Positions 10,090-19,302 of a DNA stretch of 64,000 nt are shown one piece after another; positions within the stretch are counted from its first letter, which is position 1, and the number at the start of each line of letters is the position of its first letter. Source of the stretch: Atriophallophorus winterbourni (taxonomy: Eukaryota > Platyhelminthes > Trematoda > Plagiorchiida > Microphallidae). Where the stretch lies: NCBI GenBank assembly GCA_013407085.1, contig JACCGJ010012616.1, positions 1 through 64,000 of the forward strand, written 5' to 3'. The notes under the pieces were generated by a model. It was not told the DNA's origin. It did no database searches and was given only the letters and a program-made list of their open reading frames with translations. The position numbers and the translations under genes were made by a program.

Positions 10090-10350
10090 GTGTCATTCAC
10101 ACGTCGTCCCACTAAAATATCCAAACCCTTTCGCCGATCACTAAGTCTATGTGTTAACCCGCAATCGGTAAATTGCATTGTTCGCAAATGCACAACCAGA
10201 GAAATCAATGGTTATCTTGTAGGATTTCGACTTGATACGGATGCTGATATCACGGTTAGCTCGACATCAGCATGGAAATCTCTTTGCAACCCAAAACGTA
10301 AACCCACAGGTTACCGAGAAATCAGTGCATGTGGCTGTGCGCTGAATTGA
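10090..10350 (+). pseudogene. Gypsy protease region
   Basis: An open frame with GYLVGFRLDTDADITVSS, corresponding to the retropepsin active-site pattern LDTGAD.T. The catalytic Asp is kept but the Gly is replaced by Asp, so activity is unlikely. It lies between the Gag knuckle and RT as expected. Confidence 0.65.
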
Positions 10351-10539
10351 TAAGGCCAGTTTCTCTGCGTTGTGAATTTTCGTGGTTGTACGATATCTGC
10401 ATCATGTTTCGCATCTCATTCCAATCTAAATATAGTGGTCTCGAGTGGATGGAACAATTGTGTCTGTTAGAGCTACTGATAGCCACGATATGTAACCAAG
10501 CTCAACCAACGATTGTTCATTCTAGGTCATCGAACAATT

Positions 10540-11095
10540 TACTGGAAAAATTCGGAGATGTTTTTCGTGGTGAACTGGGCATTGCATGAAGCTTCGAGCA
10601 AAATTACATTTGATGCCCTGTCAACGAACTCTTTACTGGCCAAAGAATCCGCTACCTTACTCGCTATCAAACAGGTAGACGCAGATTTCACTCGACTACA
10701 ACCACACCCTGGTATCCTTGTGCCCGTCACATACTCTGCTTAGACGGCCTCATTATTGTCGTAAAAATGCTAATGGTTCGATCCGTATTTGCACCTACTT
10801 CTCCACCGGAAGCATAAATGTTCTTGAATCAAAATATTACTCGTTACCTGTCCCTGAAGATCTGTTCAGAAACCTGAACGGAGCCATGTGCTATGCCAAA
10901 CTGGAATTAGCTGATGCTTACCTCACAATATAATTACACTAGGCTAGTCGCGAACTATTACATATCAACACACATCGGGCTTGTTCCAATACACTAGATT
11001 ACCGTGCAAAATATAAAGCGCTTCAGCTATTCCACAAACAGTCGTGGATACAGTGCTAGCTGACCTTCAAGGAGTAGCAGTAAATATGGATTTTA
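10540..11095 (+). pseudogene. Gypsy reverse transcriptase, N-terminal half
   Basis: The reading passes through several frames: GDVFRGELGIA, the GILVPVTYSA block (10705-10740), SIRICTYFSTGSIN (Asp of motif A neighbourhood altered), LPVPEDLFRNLNGA, LELADAYLTI (10900-10932), SRELLHINTH, and finally DTVLADLQGVAVNMD at about 11050-11092. The last block is the run-up to the Y-M-D-D catalytic motif, exactly where the LINE now interrupts the gene. Stops at 10741 and 10933 confirm inactivation. Confidence 0.75.
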
Positions 11096-11199
11096 TTTTA
11101 TATTGTCAGTTCATGCTCCAATCAATTGTTGTTGGCCTCCTTCGGTCGACGTCGACCATGGATGTACATCACATTGCCTGAATTTCATGTTTTGCAGCT

Positions 11200-11568
11200 T
11201 TATGAATGCCTAAACAGACGGATTCGGGAGGAACTATCTCTCCCGCAGTGCTTGCAACGATAGTCAGAACTCTGTTGTATTGCATCAGTTGCACGCCGGC
11301 GGCGTGATCTGCGTTTAGCAGCCAAGAGCTGTATTTGCTCCTTCCCGGCTTGCAGACGACGCTTTACACAATGCCTCCAAAGTGAGCGGTCAAGAGCAAG
11401 TTCTTCCCAGCTTGCGGGGTCAATGTCAAGAGCTTTCATATCACTTTTGCAAACATATTTGTACCGCAAGTGCGGTCTGCCCAATGATCGACTTCCTAAT
11501 TGCAACTCACCGTAGAGTAGATATTTCGGAATACAACAAATTTCTATTCTATAGACATGACAAGCCAC
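11200..11568 (-). pseudogene. LINE copy 1, ORF2 C-terminus with Cys/His tail
   Basis: Translation shows YLLYGELQLGSRSLGRPHLR, then ALDIDPASWEELALDRSLWR and, near the end, YRCKHCGRDSSSRIRLFRHS. This is the standard end of a widespread APE LINE group: a GHV..M....PK.LLYGEL block, a DR..WR block and a terminal C-x2-C...H motif that may bind nucleic acid. The preceding RQRRLRW block is at about 11568-11610 in another frame. Confidence 0.75.
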
Positions 11569-11620
11569 CGCAGCCGGCGCTGACGTAATAGGGTGAACAT
11601 GCTCTGTAGACCAGCTTTTA

Positions 11621-11643
11621 AAGAAGAAGAAGAAGAAGAAGAA
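11621..11643 (+). repeat. (GAA)n microsatellite inside LINE
   Basis: About seven AAG/GAA triplets lie between two coding blocks of LINE copy 1. Copy 2 has unique sequence at the equivalent place (24415-24445), so this expansion is particular to this copy. Confidence 0.85.
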
Positions 11644-11668
11644 TGACTTTATTCGTGTTCACGAATTT

Positions 11669-11929
11669 TCAGCACTTCAGCACTTCAGCGTTAGTCACTC
11701 TGCCCATCCACGATATGTTCAAGTTACGACGGATACTTCGTAGATGAAAAGCATTCAGCTTCTGTTCGTGTCTTGCGTGGGTGGTCCAGGTTTCACTGCC
11801 GTATTGTAGAGCATTTAGTACGCACGCGCTGTACACCATCATCTTTGTCTTTACTGAGCCATTCATGCCTGAGTGGAACGAAATAACGAGTCTGAGCAGC
11901 CTTTGGAGGCAGCCTATCAGATTAGGCAT
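11669..11929 (-). pseudogene. LINE copy 1, RT after motif A joined to post-RT region
   Basis: The frame starts as NLIGCLQRLLRLVISFHSGM (after motif A) and then jumps at about 11851-11856 to KMMVYSACVLNALQYGSETW and AFHLRSIRRNLNISWMGRV, the post-palm block. Copy 2 (23925-24080) still has intervening sequence with TQGCVLASTLFGIFF. Motifs B and C have therefore been lost from copy 1 by an in-frame deletion of several hundred bases. Confidence 0.75.
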
Positions 11930-12105
11930 TTTGAAAAGACCCTCCCAGCTGACGTAGTCGAATGACTTAGTTAAATCAATAAAAACAGCTTATAATGGCA
12001 AAAGCTGTTCCCGACACTTTTCTTAAAGTCTTTTTTAGAGAGAAGATCATGTCAACGGTTGATCTTCCCTTGCGAAAGCCACATTGAGATTCGGAGTAAA
12101 TTCTA

Positions 12106-12288
12106 TCAGCTAAAACTTGCAGCCGGATCTGTAAGACTAGCAAACAATTTGCCTACAAAATTCAGAAGGGAAATTCCTCTGTAATTGTTGCAGTTGCCTC
12201 TGTCACCCTTATTCTTAAATAGCGTGATGATCTTTGTGTCTCGCATCTCTTGTGGGACACCACCCTCCTGCCAGCAGTTAAGAAGCAA
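12106..12288 (-). pseudogene. LINE copy 1, RT motifs 1-2
   Basis: Translation reads NCWQEGGVPQEMRDTKIITL, then FKNKGDRGNCNNYRGISLLN. The pattern G-x-VP...A.I..L.K..GD...C.NYRGISLL is the N-terminal RT core of APE LINEs. The frame decays after LFASLTDP and motif A follows downstream in another frame. Confidence 0.8.
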
Positions 12289-12305
12289 ATGGTGATGAGG
12301 CTGTA

Positions 12306-12818
12306 TTAATGCTGCTCTACCGCATTTGATGAGCTCAGGTGGAATTCCGTCGTCACCAGGGGCCTTCCTATTTGCGAAGCGCTCGATTGCCTTATTGAGC
12401 TCATCAAGAGTAGGGGGTTATCTAGATATTCAATGGTCGGCAACCGTTCGACATTTTCAAGTGCATGAGGTAGAACCGTACTGTGCCTAGAGTAGAGAGA
12501 GGAGAAGTGCTCTACCCATCTTTCCATCTGTTGAGTTTTGTCGACAATCGGCTTAACAGATGAAGACTTAATTGGAGCCGTTTTAAGTTTTTTTGGGCCA
12601 ATGGCTCTCTTGATCACATCATACATACCGTGAAAATTTCCGGTATCGCGAACTTTTTGGATATTGAGGCTAACTTCAGTCCCATAGTCGTTTGCACATC
12701 GCCTTGCAGGCTGTTGGACCTTATTTCTAGCTGCTCTTAGAAGACGTAAGTTTTCATCTGTTGGCATACCTTTGAACCTCAAGAATGCTGCGCGTTTCTC
12801 ATCCAGCACAGCAGTCAT
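12306..12818 (-). pseudogene. LINE copy 1, endonuclease-RT linker and RT N-terminus
   Basis: A 170-residue frame with LRLLRAARNKVQQPARRCAN, GNFHGMYDVIKRAIGPKKLK and VDKTQQMERWVEHFSSLYSR, aligning with copy 2 at 23040-23300 and with the fragment at 29065-29370. The last third, after about residue 130, is frame-shifted away from the family consensus (D-E-L...I..L...K..G.D.IP.E). This is a linker that precedes the RT domain; no catalytic residue is expected in it. Confidence 0.7.
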
Positions 12819-13201
12819 CTCGAGCTTTCTTCGGAACGAACGTGGAAAGTGCGACTCGGCATATGCAGCTTTTTATCAATTCCCATTTTTCTGAAGCAGA
12901 TTCAAGTGGGGTTGTCTTGTTGAACTCGTCTGTGAAGGCTTTGGCGAATCTCGCAGTTAGATTAGGTTTTCATATGCGAGTGACGTCTATCCTAGGCTTA
13001 GCAGACAATTTGATGCGGTGAAATCTCGTGTGGGGAAGCTTAAGTTTTGCACAGACCAGTTAATGATCAGTGTCGCAGTCTGCGCTATAATCTGGTGAGG
13101 AGCACGCTTCCTATATTAGTTCGCTTAACAAGAATAAGATCGAGCTTATGCCAATGCTAAGAGCGAGGATGTTTCCAAGAGACTTTATGTTGCGGTTTTG
13201 T

Positions 13202-13654
13202 TTAAAAGAAAGTGTTACTGACACAAAGATTGAACTGTGTGCACAATTCTAAAAGACGTTGCCCATTTTCATTGGTTTTGCCTACACCGAACCTTCCGAG
13301 ACAGCTTTGCCAAGAATCGTAATCTGCACCAACTCTGGCATTGAAATCACCCAATACCACTGCACAGTTTTTCTGTGGCACGTTTTTCAGGACGGCTGTG
13401 AGGTTGTGATAAAAAGCATCTTTTTCAGCAGGCGTTGCAGAGAGCGTCGGTGCATAAACGTTGACCAACGTAATGGTACCAGTAATGCACCTCAGATTTA
13501 AAGTCCAAATCCGTTCGCTCCCACTGCTGCTCGGTTCTGTTGCTTTTAATATGTCGTTTCGCACGGCAAACACAACTCCATTCAGTCGAGGCTCATCGGA
13601 ACCTCTTCCTTTCCATAAGAATGTGTAATCACTTTCTGTTAGCCACGTCGACAT
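13202..13654 (-). pseudogene. LINE copy 1, APE-type endonuclease
   Basis: Translation contains LTESDYTFLWKGRGSDEPRL, TLVNVYAPTLSATPAEKDAF, VVLGDFNARVGADYDSW and NGQRLLELCTQFNLCVSNTF. GDFNARVG is the catalytic D-x-N motif of AP-like endonucleases, and the rest matches the RTE/CFDP2-type endonuclease. The segment with the catalytic Glu (ALQE in copy 2, at about 22158) is deleted just upstream, so the nuclease is probably inactive. The frame also lacks the C-terminal SDH block. Confidence 0.8.
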
Positions 13655-13850
13655 TCAGCCTCTTTAGCTTGTTGTTAATCACGGCAGACTTTCTAACGCC
13701 TCTGATATTCGAGACGTCGTCATGAAATCCTGGAAGCATGGACCGGACGTTCCAGGTTTCAAGTTTCAGAACTGACATTTTTTGTTTGTTTTTTCGATTC
13801 GCTGGTGCGGAAAAATACAGTCTGCTTGTTGGTTGATTCCTAATCCCCAT
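13629..13850 (-). pseudogene. LINE copy 1, ORF2 N-terminus
   Basis: Begins MGIRNQPTSRLYFSAPANRK, then VLKLETWNVRSMLPGFHDDV, with the conserved Asn of the endonuclease N-terminal strand (WNVRS). Copy 2 has a matching start (MEIRNQPTSRLYFFALANR at about 21948). The two agree on the initiating methionine, which supports this start. The reading ends in a stop after LNVDVANRK, where about 12 codons including the catalytic Glu have been lost. Confidence 0.7.
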
Positions 13851-13859
13851 GCGCTCAAT

Positions 13860-14617
13860 GAGGATAGCAGACCGTGGCGAGACGGCACCTTATTGACTGG
13901 GGGCTGCCCAGCTTGAAGCGGACGGTAGACGTCCAATGAGACCTGAAAGTCTCTCCCACCGTCGAAAGCAGCCCCAGGCGCTCAGCTCTGCGCCAGTCGA
14001 GCCATAGCTTTTAACCGGTATCTGCTGCTTCCCGTGTTATTTTCTGCAGAAGCGGAATGGAGTGTCCTCTCCATTGGTGCGTTGTGATGTACGCCAGGGC
14101 AGTTCAATATGGAGAACTAGCTGTTGCCCATGCAGCAATTGCTCCCTCTCCACGGCACCACTGAAACCAAAGGAACAGCTAGGCTGATACGTTTGGACAA
14201 CGATGCCGTCGCAGGAGCTGGCAGGACGAAGTTGAATAAATTTCGGACTGCCTAACGGGACTCCGGCTCCGAATTTCTCCTCAAAGTTGACTCCTGAAGA
14301 TTTCTCCATGAATGGATGTAGCCACAAGGCAGTGGAGGTTTGAGATAAGGGTTTTCCTTCCCCTAGGTGGGCTGCCTTCATGGACTAACGAGCTCCACCT
14401 TCCCAAAGCATGCTGGTTTTGAGGCACCAGTCAGCCGCCTTCGTCCTTTCTCCTGGCAGTAGTACCATTTCCGCCGGGTCACACAGGACCACGCGTGCAG
14501 GCCAGGAGCTGGATTTGGTTGTCAGAGGCTATATGAGACGCAGGCCATTGGAGCATTTTTGGAATTGGGAGCTTATCCCACAAACCGCCCCGGCCGTGAC
14601 AACCTTGGAACCTCCAA
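13860..14617 (-). mobile_element. LINE copy 1, 5' leader
   Basis: A GC-rich block that stands out against the surroundings. Read on the minus strand, its first 240 bases align with the plus-strand composite at 61880-62130 (shared words such as AGGTTCCAAGG, GACAACCAAA, CAGCTCCTGGCCTGCACG, GGAAGGAAAACCCTTAT). It contains an open frame (14037-14381) in the element's orientation. Confidence 0.7.
14037..14381 (-). pseudogene. Leader ORF of LINE copy 1, possible ORF1 relic
   Basis: A 114-residue frame in LINE sense orientation, starting KAAHLGEGKPLSQTSTAL. The composite at 62005-62193 has VHLREGKPLFQTSAAL in the corresponding place, so the frame is shared between two divergent copies. I recognise no domain. 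It could be a small ORF1 or an upstream ORF, or a chance open frame in GC-rich DNA. Confidence 0.4.
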
Positions 14618-14639
14618 TCAATTAAAACCACGTATAATG

Positions 14640-15310
14640 GCTGTTCCCCAAAGTAATTAAGACTACGGTTTCCGTCTACGATAGGAAAGATGCCAGTTGT
14701 ATCTTACATCCGTCAAGTATCTTGGATTTATTTTTGATGCAATTGGCCGTCGTCCAGACTCAGAGAACTGACGGGTTATACGGGATATATCAGCTGCGAA
14801 AGACAGACGTTGCGTTTTATTCTTGGAATGATTATTTACTATAGCGTATTCGAACACTCCAATCGAAAGTAATGCTGCCATAAAACCTACTGCTCACTAA
14901 CTTTGGCCCTATAATATTGATTACTGTTGCTGCAGATGCATCCCAACATGGCGTGGGTAATTCATTTTACACAGTCTGGCTGATGGTTCCCAGAAGGCAT
15001 GATACATGATTTAAGAATACTGACAAAAGTTGAGCGGAACTACGGACTGATAGAAAAAGAAGCACTAGTAATTGTGTTTGCTGTTCTACTGTTACATAAA
15101 TTCCTATACGGCCGACGCTTCGCCCTATTAAATAACCAAGAATAGTTACTCGCAGTTTTAGGTACGAACACAGAAATACCAACACTTTCATCAAACCGAC
15201 TGCGAAGGTGAGCGATCACACGTTTTGGATATGACTTATGTATAGAGTACCGACAAAGAAAAACATCTCAGCCTATCAGATGCCATTTCCCGACCTATTT
15301 CAACACCATA
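14640..15310 (+). pseudogene. Gypsy RT C-terminus and RNase H
   Basis: Resumes the plus-strand Gypsy after the LINE. Blocks readable across frames: VKYLGFIFDAIGRRPDSEN (about 14715-14770), FLGMIIYYSVFEHSN, LTKVERNYGLIEKEALVIVF (about 15020-15080), LLHKFLYGRRFALL, and YDLCIEYRQR near 15230. The ERNY..IEKEALAIVF pattern is the RNase H signature of Gypsy elements. Stops interrupt each block. Confidence 0.75.
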
Positions 15311-15319
15311 TTTCCGAAA

Positions 15320-16130
15320 GAATACTTTGTAATTCGTAAAATAGCTGAGCAACCAATCAATCGCCAATTATCTGATGCGTTCAGAGCACTCCCAGACCCA
15401 GGTCGGATACTGCGAGGGAAATAAGATCATACTCAAATCTCCGGAAATCCATCGAAAACACACAGACAAAATGACCACAAAATTTTTGAGAAGGACAATT
15501 ATTGGCCATCTCAAGACGAGGTGGGTCCCTTTCTATCATTTTTGATGGCCTTATGTACAATGCCCGTGTTTTAATCTCCTCTTGTCTCCGTTTTCGAGTT
15601 TCCAGACAACTACATCTGGGACACCGCGGAATCGGTCGAATGAAATTAATCGCAAAATCTCTCTTTTTATAGCCGTGCATTGACAAAGATAACGTAGATC
15701 TGATTCCTTCTTGCTCTGTGTGCCATCAAGCTGCGAAATATCCCTCACATCAACAACCAAAACCGGAAATCGTGTCCACTTGAATTTAGCAGATCCACTA
15801 GATTATGTGTCCCATCTCATTGTGGTTCACGCTCATTCAAAATGGCTGGAGATTACTCCTGCAAATACGGCAATTAAAAACGCTACTGTCAATGCACTGA
15901 AGCGAAACCTTGAGTAAAAAAGGCTTAGCGAACACCACCGCTTTCGAAAACGGGTCGCAATTCTCCTTGGCCCTTTTCGAACACTTCTGTACCGCAAAAG
16001 TATTAAACACCTCTACTATCCACCCTACCACCCCCAAACCTGTGGTCAACCTTAACGGTTTGTTGACACCTTCAAACGAGCATACTTACAATTGCGCGTG
16101 GAGGAGACAATTATGAAATGCTTCAACAAT
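15320..16130 (+). pseudogene. Gypsy integrase, zinc-binding and core domains (decayed)
   Basis: Readable pieces include INRQLSDAFRALPDPGR (the linker shared with the minus copy at about 20050), then CVPSSCEISL (zinc-binding remnant), RVHLNLADPLDYVSHLIVVH and AHSKWLEITPANTAI (15770-15865). In the intact pattern the core has HLDFAGP and VVDAYSKW: here both Asp positions are changed (to Asn and His), so catalysis is lost. Later parts (15910-16110) align frame by frame with 19317-19480. Confidence 0.7.
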
Positions 16131-16270
16131 GTCTACTGTTCTACAAATCAGCAATGCACCCATACGTTCCTAACCAGCAGTCACCAGCAGATGTCCTCAT
16201 AGAGTGTAAATTGCGCAAAACTCTAACGAGTATGTGACCAACTCAAACCCAAGACCAAGGATGACGTTCA

Positions 16271-16465
16271 GTGAGAAACAGTTATCCACTGAGTAATGGG
16301 ACCTATGTTTGTCTTCGTGACCATCGCCCGAAAAAGAACTTGTGGGTTAACGTAGGAATCATTAATTTTCGGGATACAGTTCCCTATGAATTGACTGATC
16401 CAGATGGTGTATGGATACGCCCACGCAATGAATTACGTCGTACAGCTAACGATCCTCAATGCTAA
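16271..16465 (+). pseudogene. Gypsy integrase C-terminus
   Basis: Translation MRNSYPLSNGTYVCLRDHR and later NFRDTVPYELTDPDGVWIRP matches the minus-strand copy (MRNSYPLNNGTYVWVCDHG, NFRGSVFYEVTVPDGVWVRH). It is the C-terminal DNA-binding part of a K02A2.6-type integrase. This pair of copies is the clearest proof that two members of the same Gypsy family lie in opposite orientation here. Confidence 0.8.
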
Positions 16466-16635
16466 ATTCCGGTTGCTACTAGCGTCCCATTGGATATATT
16501 ACAGGACACATTCGGATTCCACATGCAAATCAAGGAAACCATCGATGCATCATACCCAGTTAACCTCAGGCGATGAGAGATAATTCGCTAGCCAGCATCC
16601 TGCAGGACAAAAAACGAAAGTTTTTCAAGGTGATG

Positions 16636-16652
16636 TGTTGGGTGAAAGGGAC
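16636..16652 (+). repeat. Start of a 3' LTR of the plus-strand Gypsy copy (truncated)
   Basis: TGTTGGGTGAAAGG follows a purine-rich stretch (AAGGTGATG) in the same place where the minus-strand copy has its polypurine tract and LTR start (TGCTAGGTGAGAC). Similarity stops within about 17 bases, so the LTR is truncated. Confidence 0.4.
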
Positions 16653-17097
16653 CTGATTTTTTCTATCTACTTTCACTCCCATCTAATCATATCTGGATAA
16701 ATTACACATTTTGGTTCTACTTAGAACAAGCTTTGTGAACATATCGTTCCTGGATGCAAAAAATCAATTTTAGAAAAATCAATTTTTTTAAATTTTGAAC
16801 CAAACTAGACATAAATGGGCAAAATTGTGTACAACACTGAATACTCGATTGACTTTGCCAACATCCAAAAGAGCTTGTTTTTACAACTCGCTTGACGCAT
16901 TGGACTGGAATATCGGATCCAATCTCAAGGAGCTACAGCGAATTCCGTTATCTACCTTTCCTTTGACGAGATTATTCACTCACCCTCTTCCAGCAACTTT
17001 CAATCCGCTTTGGACTCGACTTCACGCCATACGAGCCGACGAGCGCCTATCCATTTACTACACAGATCGGTTGATAAATCTTTTCATCCTGGCGTCA

Positions 17098-17390
17098 TGA
17101 CCTTACGGGCGAAGCCCGGTGATGGTGGTCACGTGTGCCAAATTTGTCGTTATGCGGTAAGTCACAAAGCCCGACATGCTAGTTGTTTTATTTGTCCCGA
17201 TAAAGTTCATACGAATTGTGACGTTACCCTGACTGCTGATGCTATTGTAATTATCAATAAAGACGAAATGCCAGGTGTACGCTGTGTCTGTTATCTGTGC
17301 AAAATTGAACCTAGAAAATGTATAGAGATGACTGCGAGCTCACAGACTGAAACTAATATGGGAATGTTGAATTTAGATGGCAGCATATAG
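17098..17390 (+). pseudogene. CR1-like ORF1 with PHD-type zinc finger
   Basis: From the methionine at 17098 the frame gives KPGDGGHVCQICRYAVSH, then CFICPDKVHTNCDVTL and GVRCVCYLC. The Cys/His order C-x2-C...C-x2-C...H-x2-C...C-x2-C is a PHD/treble-clef layout found in ORF1 of many CR1-clade LINEs. It is presumed to bind nucleic acid or chromatin in the retrotransposition particle. The open frame extends upstream to 17010 without further similarity, so I prefer the internal start. It stops at 17390 (TAG) before the coiled region expected next. Confidence 0.65.
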
Positions 17391-17663
17391 AGAATTGAAG
17401 CTCTGTTAATAGACTTAATAATTAGCATCCTGACGGCTAGACTTGAGCGTGGAGATTGTGTTTTATTCACGTTCAAGGAAGGCAGAAATGCAATAAATGC
17501 GATGATCGATATAGATACCTGTAATTTCAGAACAACTGAGCTGCTCTGATGATCCGCGTGCTTTGAGAAGGTCTGAAACAGATTCAACACAATCCGCGAA
17601 TAAAAAGCGAGCCGTATTGATGCAGTTAATCCATTTTGCGAACGGAGAAATAATACACGTGAC

Positions 17664-17870
17664 ATGAGAACGGCATCAAATTGCAATCCTATCATCCTCG
17701 GTGTTCCAAAGCTGGCAGACAATCGTGAGGCTAACGAGCGAGCTCAGAATGAATACAGACAGAGGAGTTTTCTAACTGATAATATTTTTTTGAAGAAAAG
17801 GACGTTGTCGTTGATAATTTCAGACTGCCTTTCTCAGCAAATTACAAAGGTGATGGGCCACGTCAAGTAA
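17664..17870 (+). pseudogene. CR1-like ORF1 middle domain fragment
   Basis: The start MRTASNCNPIILGVPKLADN resembles the R..NLIIFGVPE motif that opens the RRM-like/transposase-22-like domain of LINE ORF1 proteins. The rest (NEYRQRSFLTDNIFLKKRTL) is only loosely consistent. Weak support but correct position and strand. Confidence 0.45.
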
Positions 17871-18299
17871 CAATATACTTCATGATGAGTATCATGATTG
17901 ATACTGTACATTCCAACTGGAAATGCAGGAAACACAAAATCCCAAATGGTGTAATCCTAAGCGATTACAGAAATACTGATATAAATGCGGCCCACTGTGC
18001 ATCAAATACTGTCCAGCTTGATACAGCCCTATCAACTGAACCGAAAAATGAATCTTTAGCTGAGACACACAACCAGCAATCGAACGCAAAGGCACACCAA
18101 ATGATTCCAAGTGTGGAATGAAGCCAGATACCAAAATCTATTTTTTTTCAAAAAAGAAAATTCTATTTGCGCCTCTCAAATTGGAATAACCAATATGCTT
18201 AATAACTTGTCAAACAACACAAAAATGCCGACTCTTCCGTAATCGGCACGACAATAAAGGTTGTCTCAGATTATGTAATCACTAAACACCAAACTGTTT

Positions 18300-18437
18300 T
18301 TGGATGCCTCTATACCAATGCACAATGCTCGATTAACAATTTTGAAAAACTTGTAGCTAGGTGTGATACAAAACGAGCTCAGTTAATTTCCATTAACAAA
18401 ACTTGGCTTAACCGGGAAATACACGATTGTGAGTTAG
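18300..18437 (+). pseudogene. CR1-like endonuclease N-terminus, interrupted
   Basis: Frame: YTNAQCSINNFEKLVARC, then AQLISINKTWLNREIHDCEL. It follows the CR1 endonuclease pattern Y.NA.SL.NK...L......D+I.ITETWL...I.D.E. The catalytic Glu of TETWL is Lys here (NKTWL), so the enzyme was inactive or has since mutated. The codon after DCEL is split by the LTR element, and the frame continues at 21444 as EIAGMSLDRRDRASRGGG. Confidence 0.7.
18433..18437 (+). repeat. Target-site duplication, left (GTTAG)
   Basis: GTTAG directly precedes the left LTR and is repeated at 21439-21443 directly after the right LTR. Five bases fits Gypsy integrases. Removing the element and one GTTAG restores the CR1 endonuclease phase, which independently supports these boundaries. 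Confidence 0.8.
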
Positions 18438-18755
18438 TGTTATGCGGCGTGATTGCGAGACAGTTGTGTCAGGTGATTAACTAGATGATACGAGAGACCA
18501 AGCCCACCGAAACAGAGAGCAGAACAACACAGGATGGTTATGAAATGACCAAGTCGAGACTCAGGACCAGGTTCGCATGTCCTAGAGCTGAACAGGGCCT
18601 GTTTTTAACATAGAGTATAAAAAAGGGGTGTGCGAAATAAACGATAAGGACATTGAAGCGTACGGTTACCACGTGTAACAGCATGTATCCGCAATGTTCG
18701 GATAAGGACATTACCAAGGTCGCACGTGTCATGGGTGAGGATGTCTCACCTAGCA
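18438..18755 (-). repeat. 3' LTR of minus-strand Gypsy
   Basis: 318 bp starting TGTTATGCGGC and ending TCACCTAGCA on the plus strand. It aligns end to end with 21142-21438 (shared words CAGGTGAT, ACTAGATGATACG, GAGACCAAGCCCA, GAAGCGTACGGTT, GTCATGGGTGAGGATG). Numerous substitutions and indels between the LTRs mean an old insertion. Confidence 0.85.
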
Positions 18756-18766
18756 CCTCCCCTCGT
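18756..18766 (-). other. Polypurine tract
   Basis: On the minus strand ACGAGGGGAGG lies immediately before the LTR start TGCTAGGTGAG. A purine run abutting the 3' LTR is where plus-strand DNA synthesis is primed in LTR elements. Confidence 0.75.
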
Positions 18767-18969
18767 GAAACTTTCGTACTTTGTCCTCCTAGGGTCAAAC
18801 GTAACCTGAGTGTTAGTTTGTGAATTCTCTCGCCTCGCCTGAGTGTTATTGGTTTTGTTTCGGTGGTTTCTTTGGTTTCAACGTGTAACCAAAACGTGTC
18901 AATTAATATATCCAGTAGGACGATAGCAGCAACCGGATGTTTGCATTGAGGATTGCCAGGTGCAGGACG

Positions 18970-19287
18970 TTATTGGTTGCGATGGCGTACCCATACACCA
19001 TCTGGAACGGTCACTTCATAGAAAACCGAACCTCGAAAATTAGTGATTCGTCCGTGAACCCAAGGGTTCCTGTTCGGGCCATGATCACAAACCCAAACAT
19101 AGGTCCCATTATTTAGTGGATAACTGTTTCTCATAGGACGTTCTTCTTGGTCTTGGGTTTGAGTTGGTAGCATACTCGTTAGAGTTGTACGCAATTTACG
19201 CCCCATGAATACTTCTGCTTGCGACTTCTGGTTAGGCAAACCGAGATGCGGTGCTGACCTGTGGACCAGTAGAAATCGTTGAAGCAC
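18970..19287 (-). pseudogene. Gypsy integrase C-terminus (minus copy)
   Basis: Translation: HLGLPNQKSQAEVFMGRKLR (the A-E-x-x-x-G-R-x-L-R-T motif near the end of K02A2.6-type integrases), then SYPLNNGTYVWVCDHGPNRN and YEVTVPDGVWVRHRNQ. The block follows the catalytic core of the next fragment. It aligns with 16271-16465. Confidence 0.8.
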
Positions 19288-19302
19288 TCCGATTGCTGTC
19301 CC

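Larger units (their letters stand above)
11096..14617 (-). mobile_element. RTE-like APE LINE, near complete, internally deleted (copy 1)
   Basis: Minus-strand LINE with a GC-rich 5' leader (about 13860-14617), APE endonuclease (13202-13850), linker and RT N-terminus (12306-12818), RT motifs (12106-12288; motif A FIDLTKSFDYV at about 11952-11985), C-terminus (11669-11850 and 11200-11568), and a short A+T-rich 3' end near 11100. The YADD region is missing. Plus-strand Gypsy RT resumes on the far side, which shows the LINE inserted into that element. Six other fragments of the family lie in the window. Confidence 0.75.
9790..16652 (+). mobile_element. Gypsy (K02A2.6-type) LTR element, degenerate, split by a LINE
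   Basis: Plus-strand LTR retrotransposon with the order Gag C-terminus and zinc knuckle (9790-10030), protease (about 10200-10270), RT (10540-11095), a LINE insertion (11096-14617), RT end plus RNase H (14640-15300), integrase (15290-16100) and integrase C-terminus (16271-16465). The 3' untranslated part to about 16635 aligns with the corresponding part of the minus-strand copy, and the first 15 or so bases of a 3' LTR seem present (TGTTGGGTGAAAGG at 16636). The 5' LTR and Gag N-terminus are missing. Many stops and frameshifts show great age. Confidence 0.75.
16700..18437 (+). mobile_element. CR1-like LINE, 5' part: leader, ORF1 and start of endonuclease
   Basis: Plus-strand non-LTR element. 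A leader with an open frame (16795-17100) is followed by ORF1 with a PHD-like zinc finger (17098-17390), a middle ORF1 piece (17664-17870), and the N-terminal endonuclease (about 18300-18437). At 18437 it is cut by the minus-strand Gypsy insertion and resumes at 21439 in the same codon phase. The exact 5' end is not visible; it lies between the Gypsy end (16652) and 17097. Confidence 0.7.

Noticed and set aside
13259..14625. Plus-strand frames within LINE copy 1
   Set aside because: Antisense to the endonuclease and leader of the LINE; no domain recognised.
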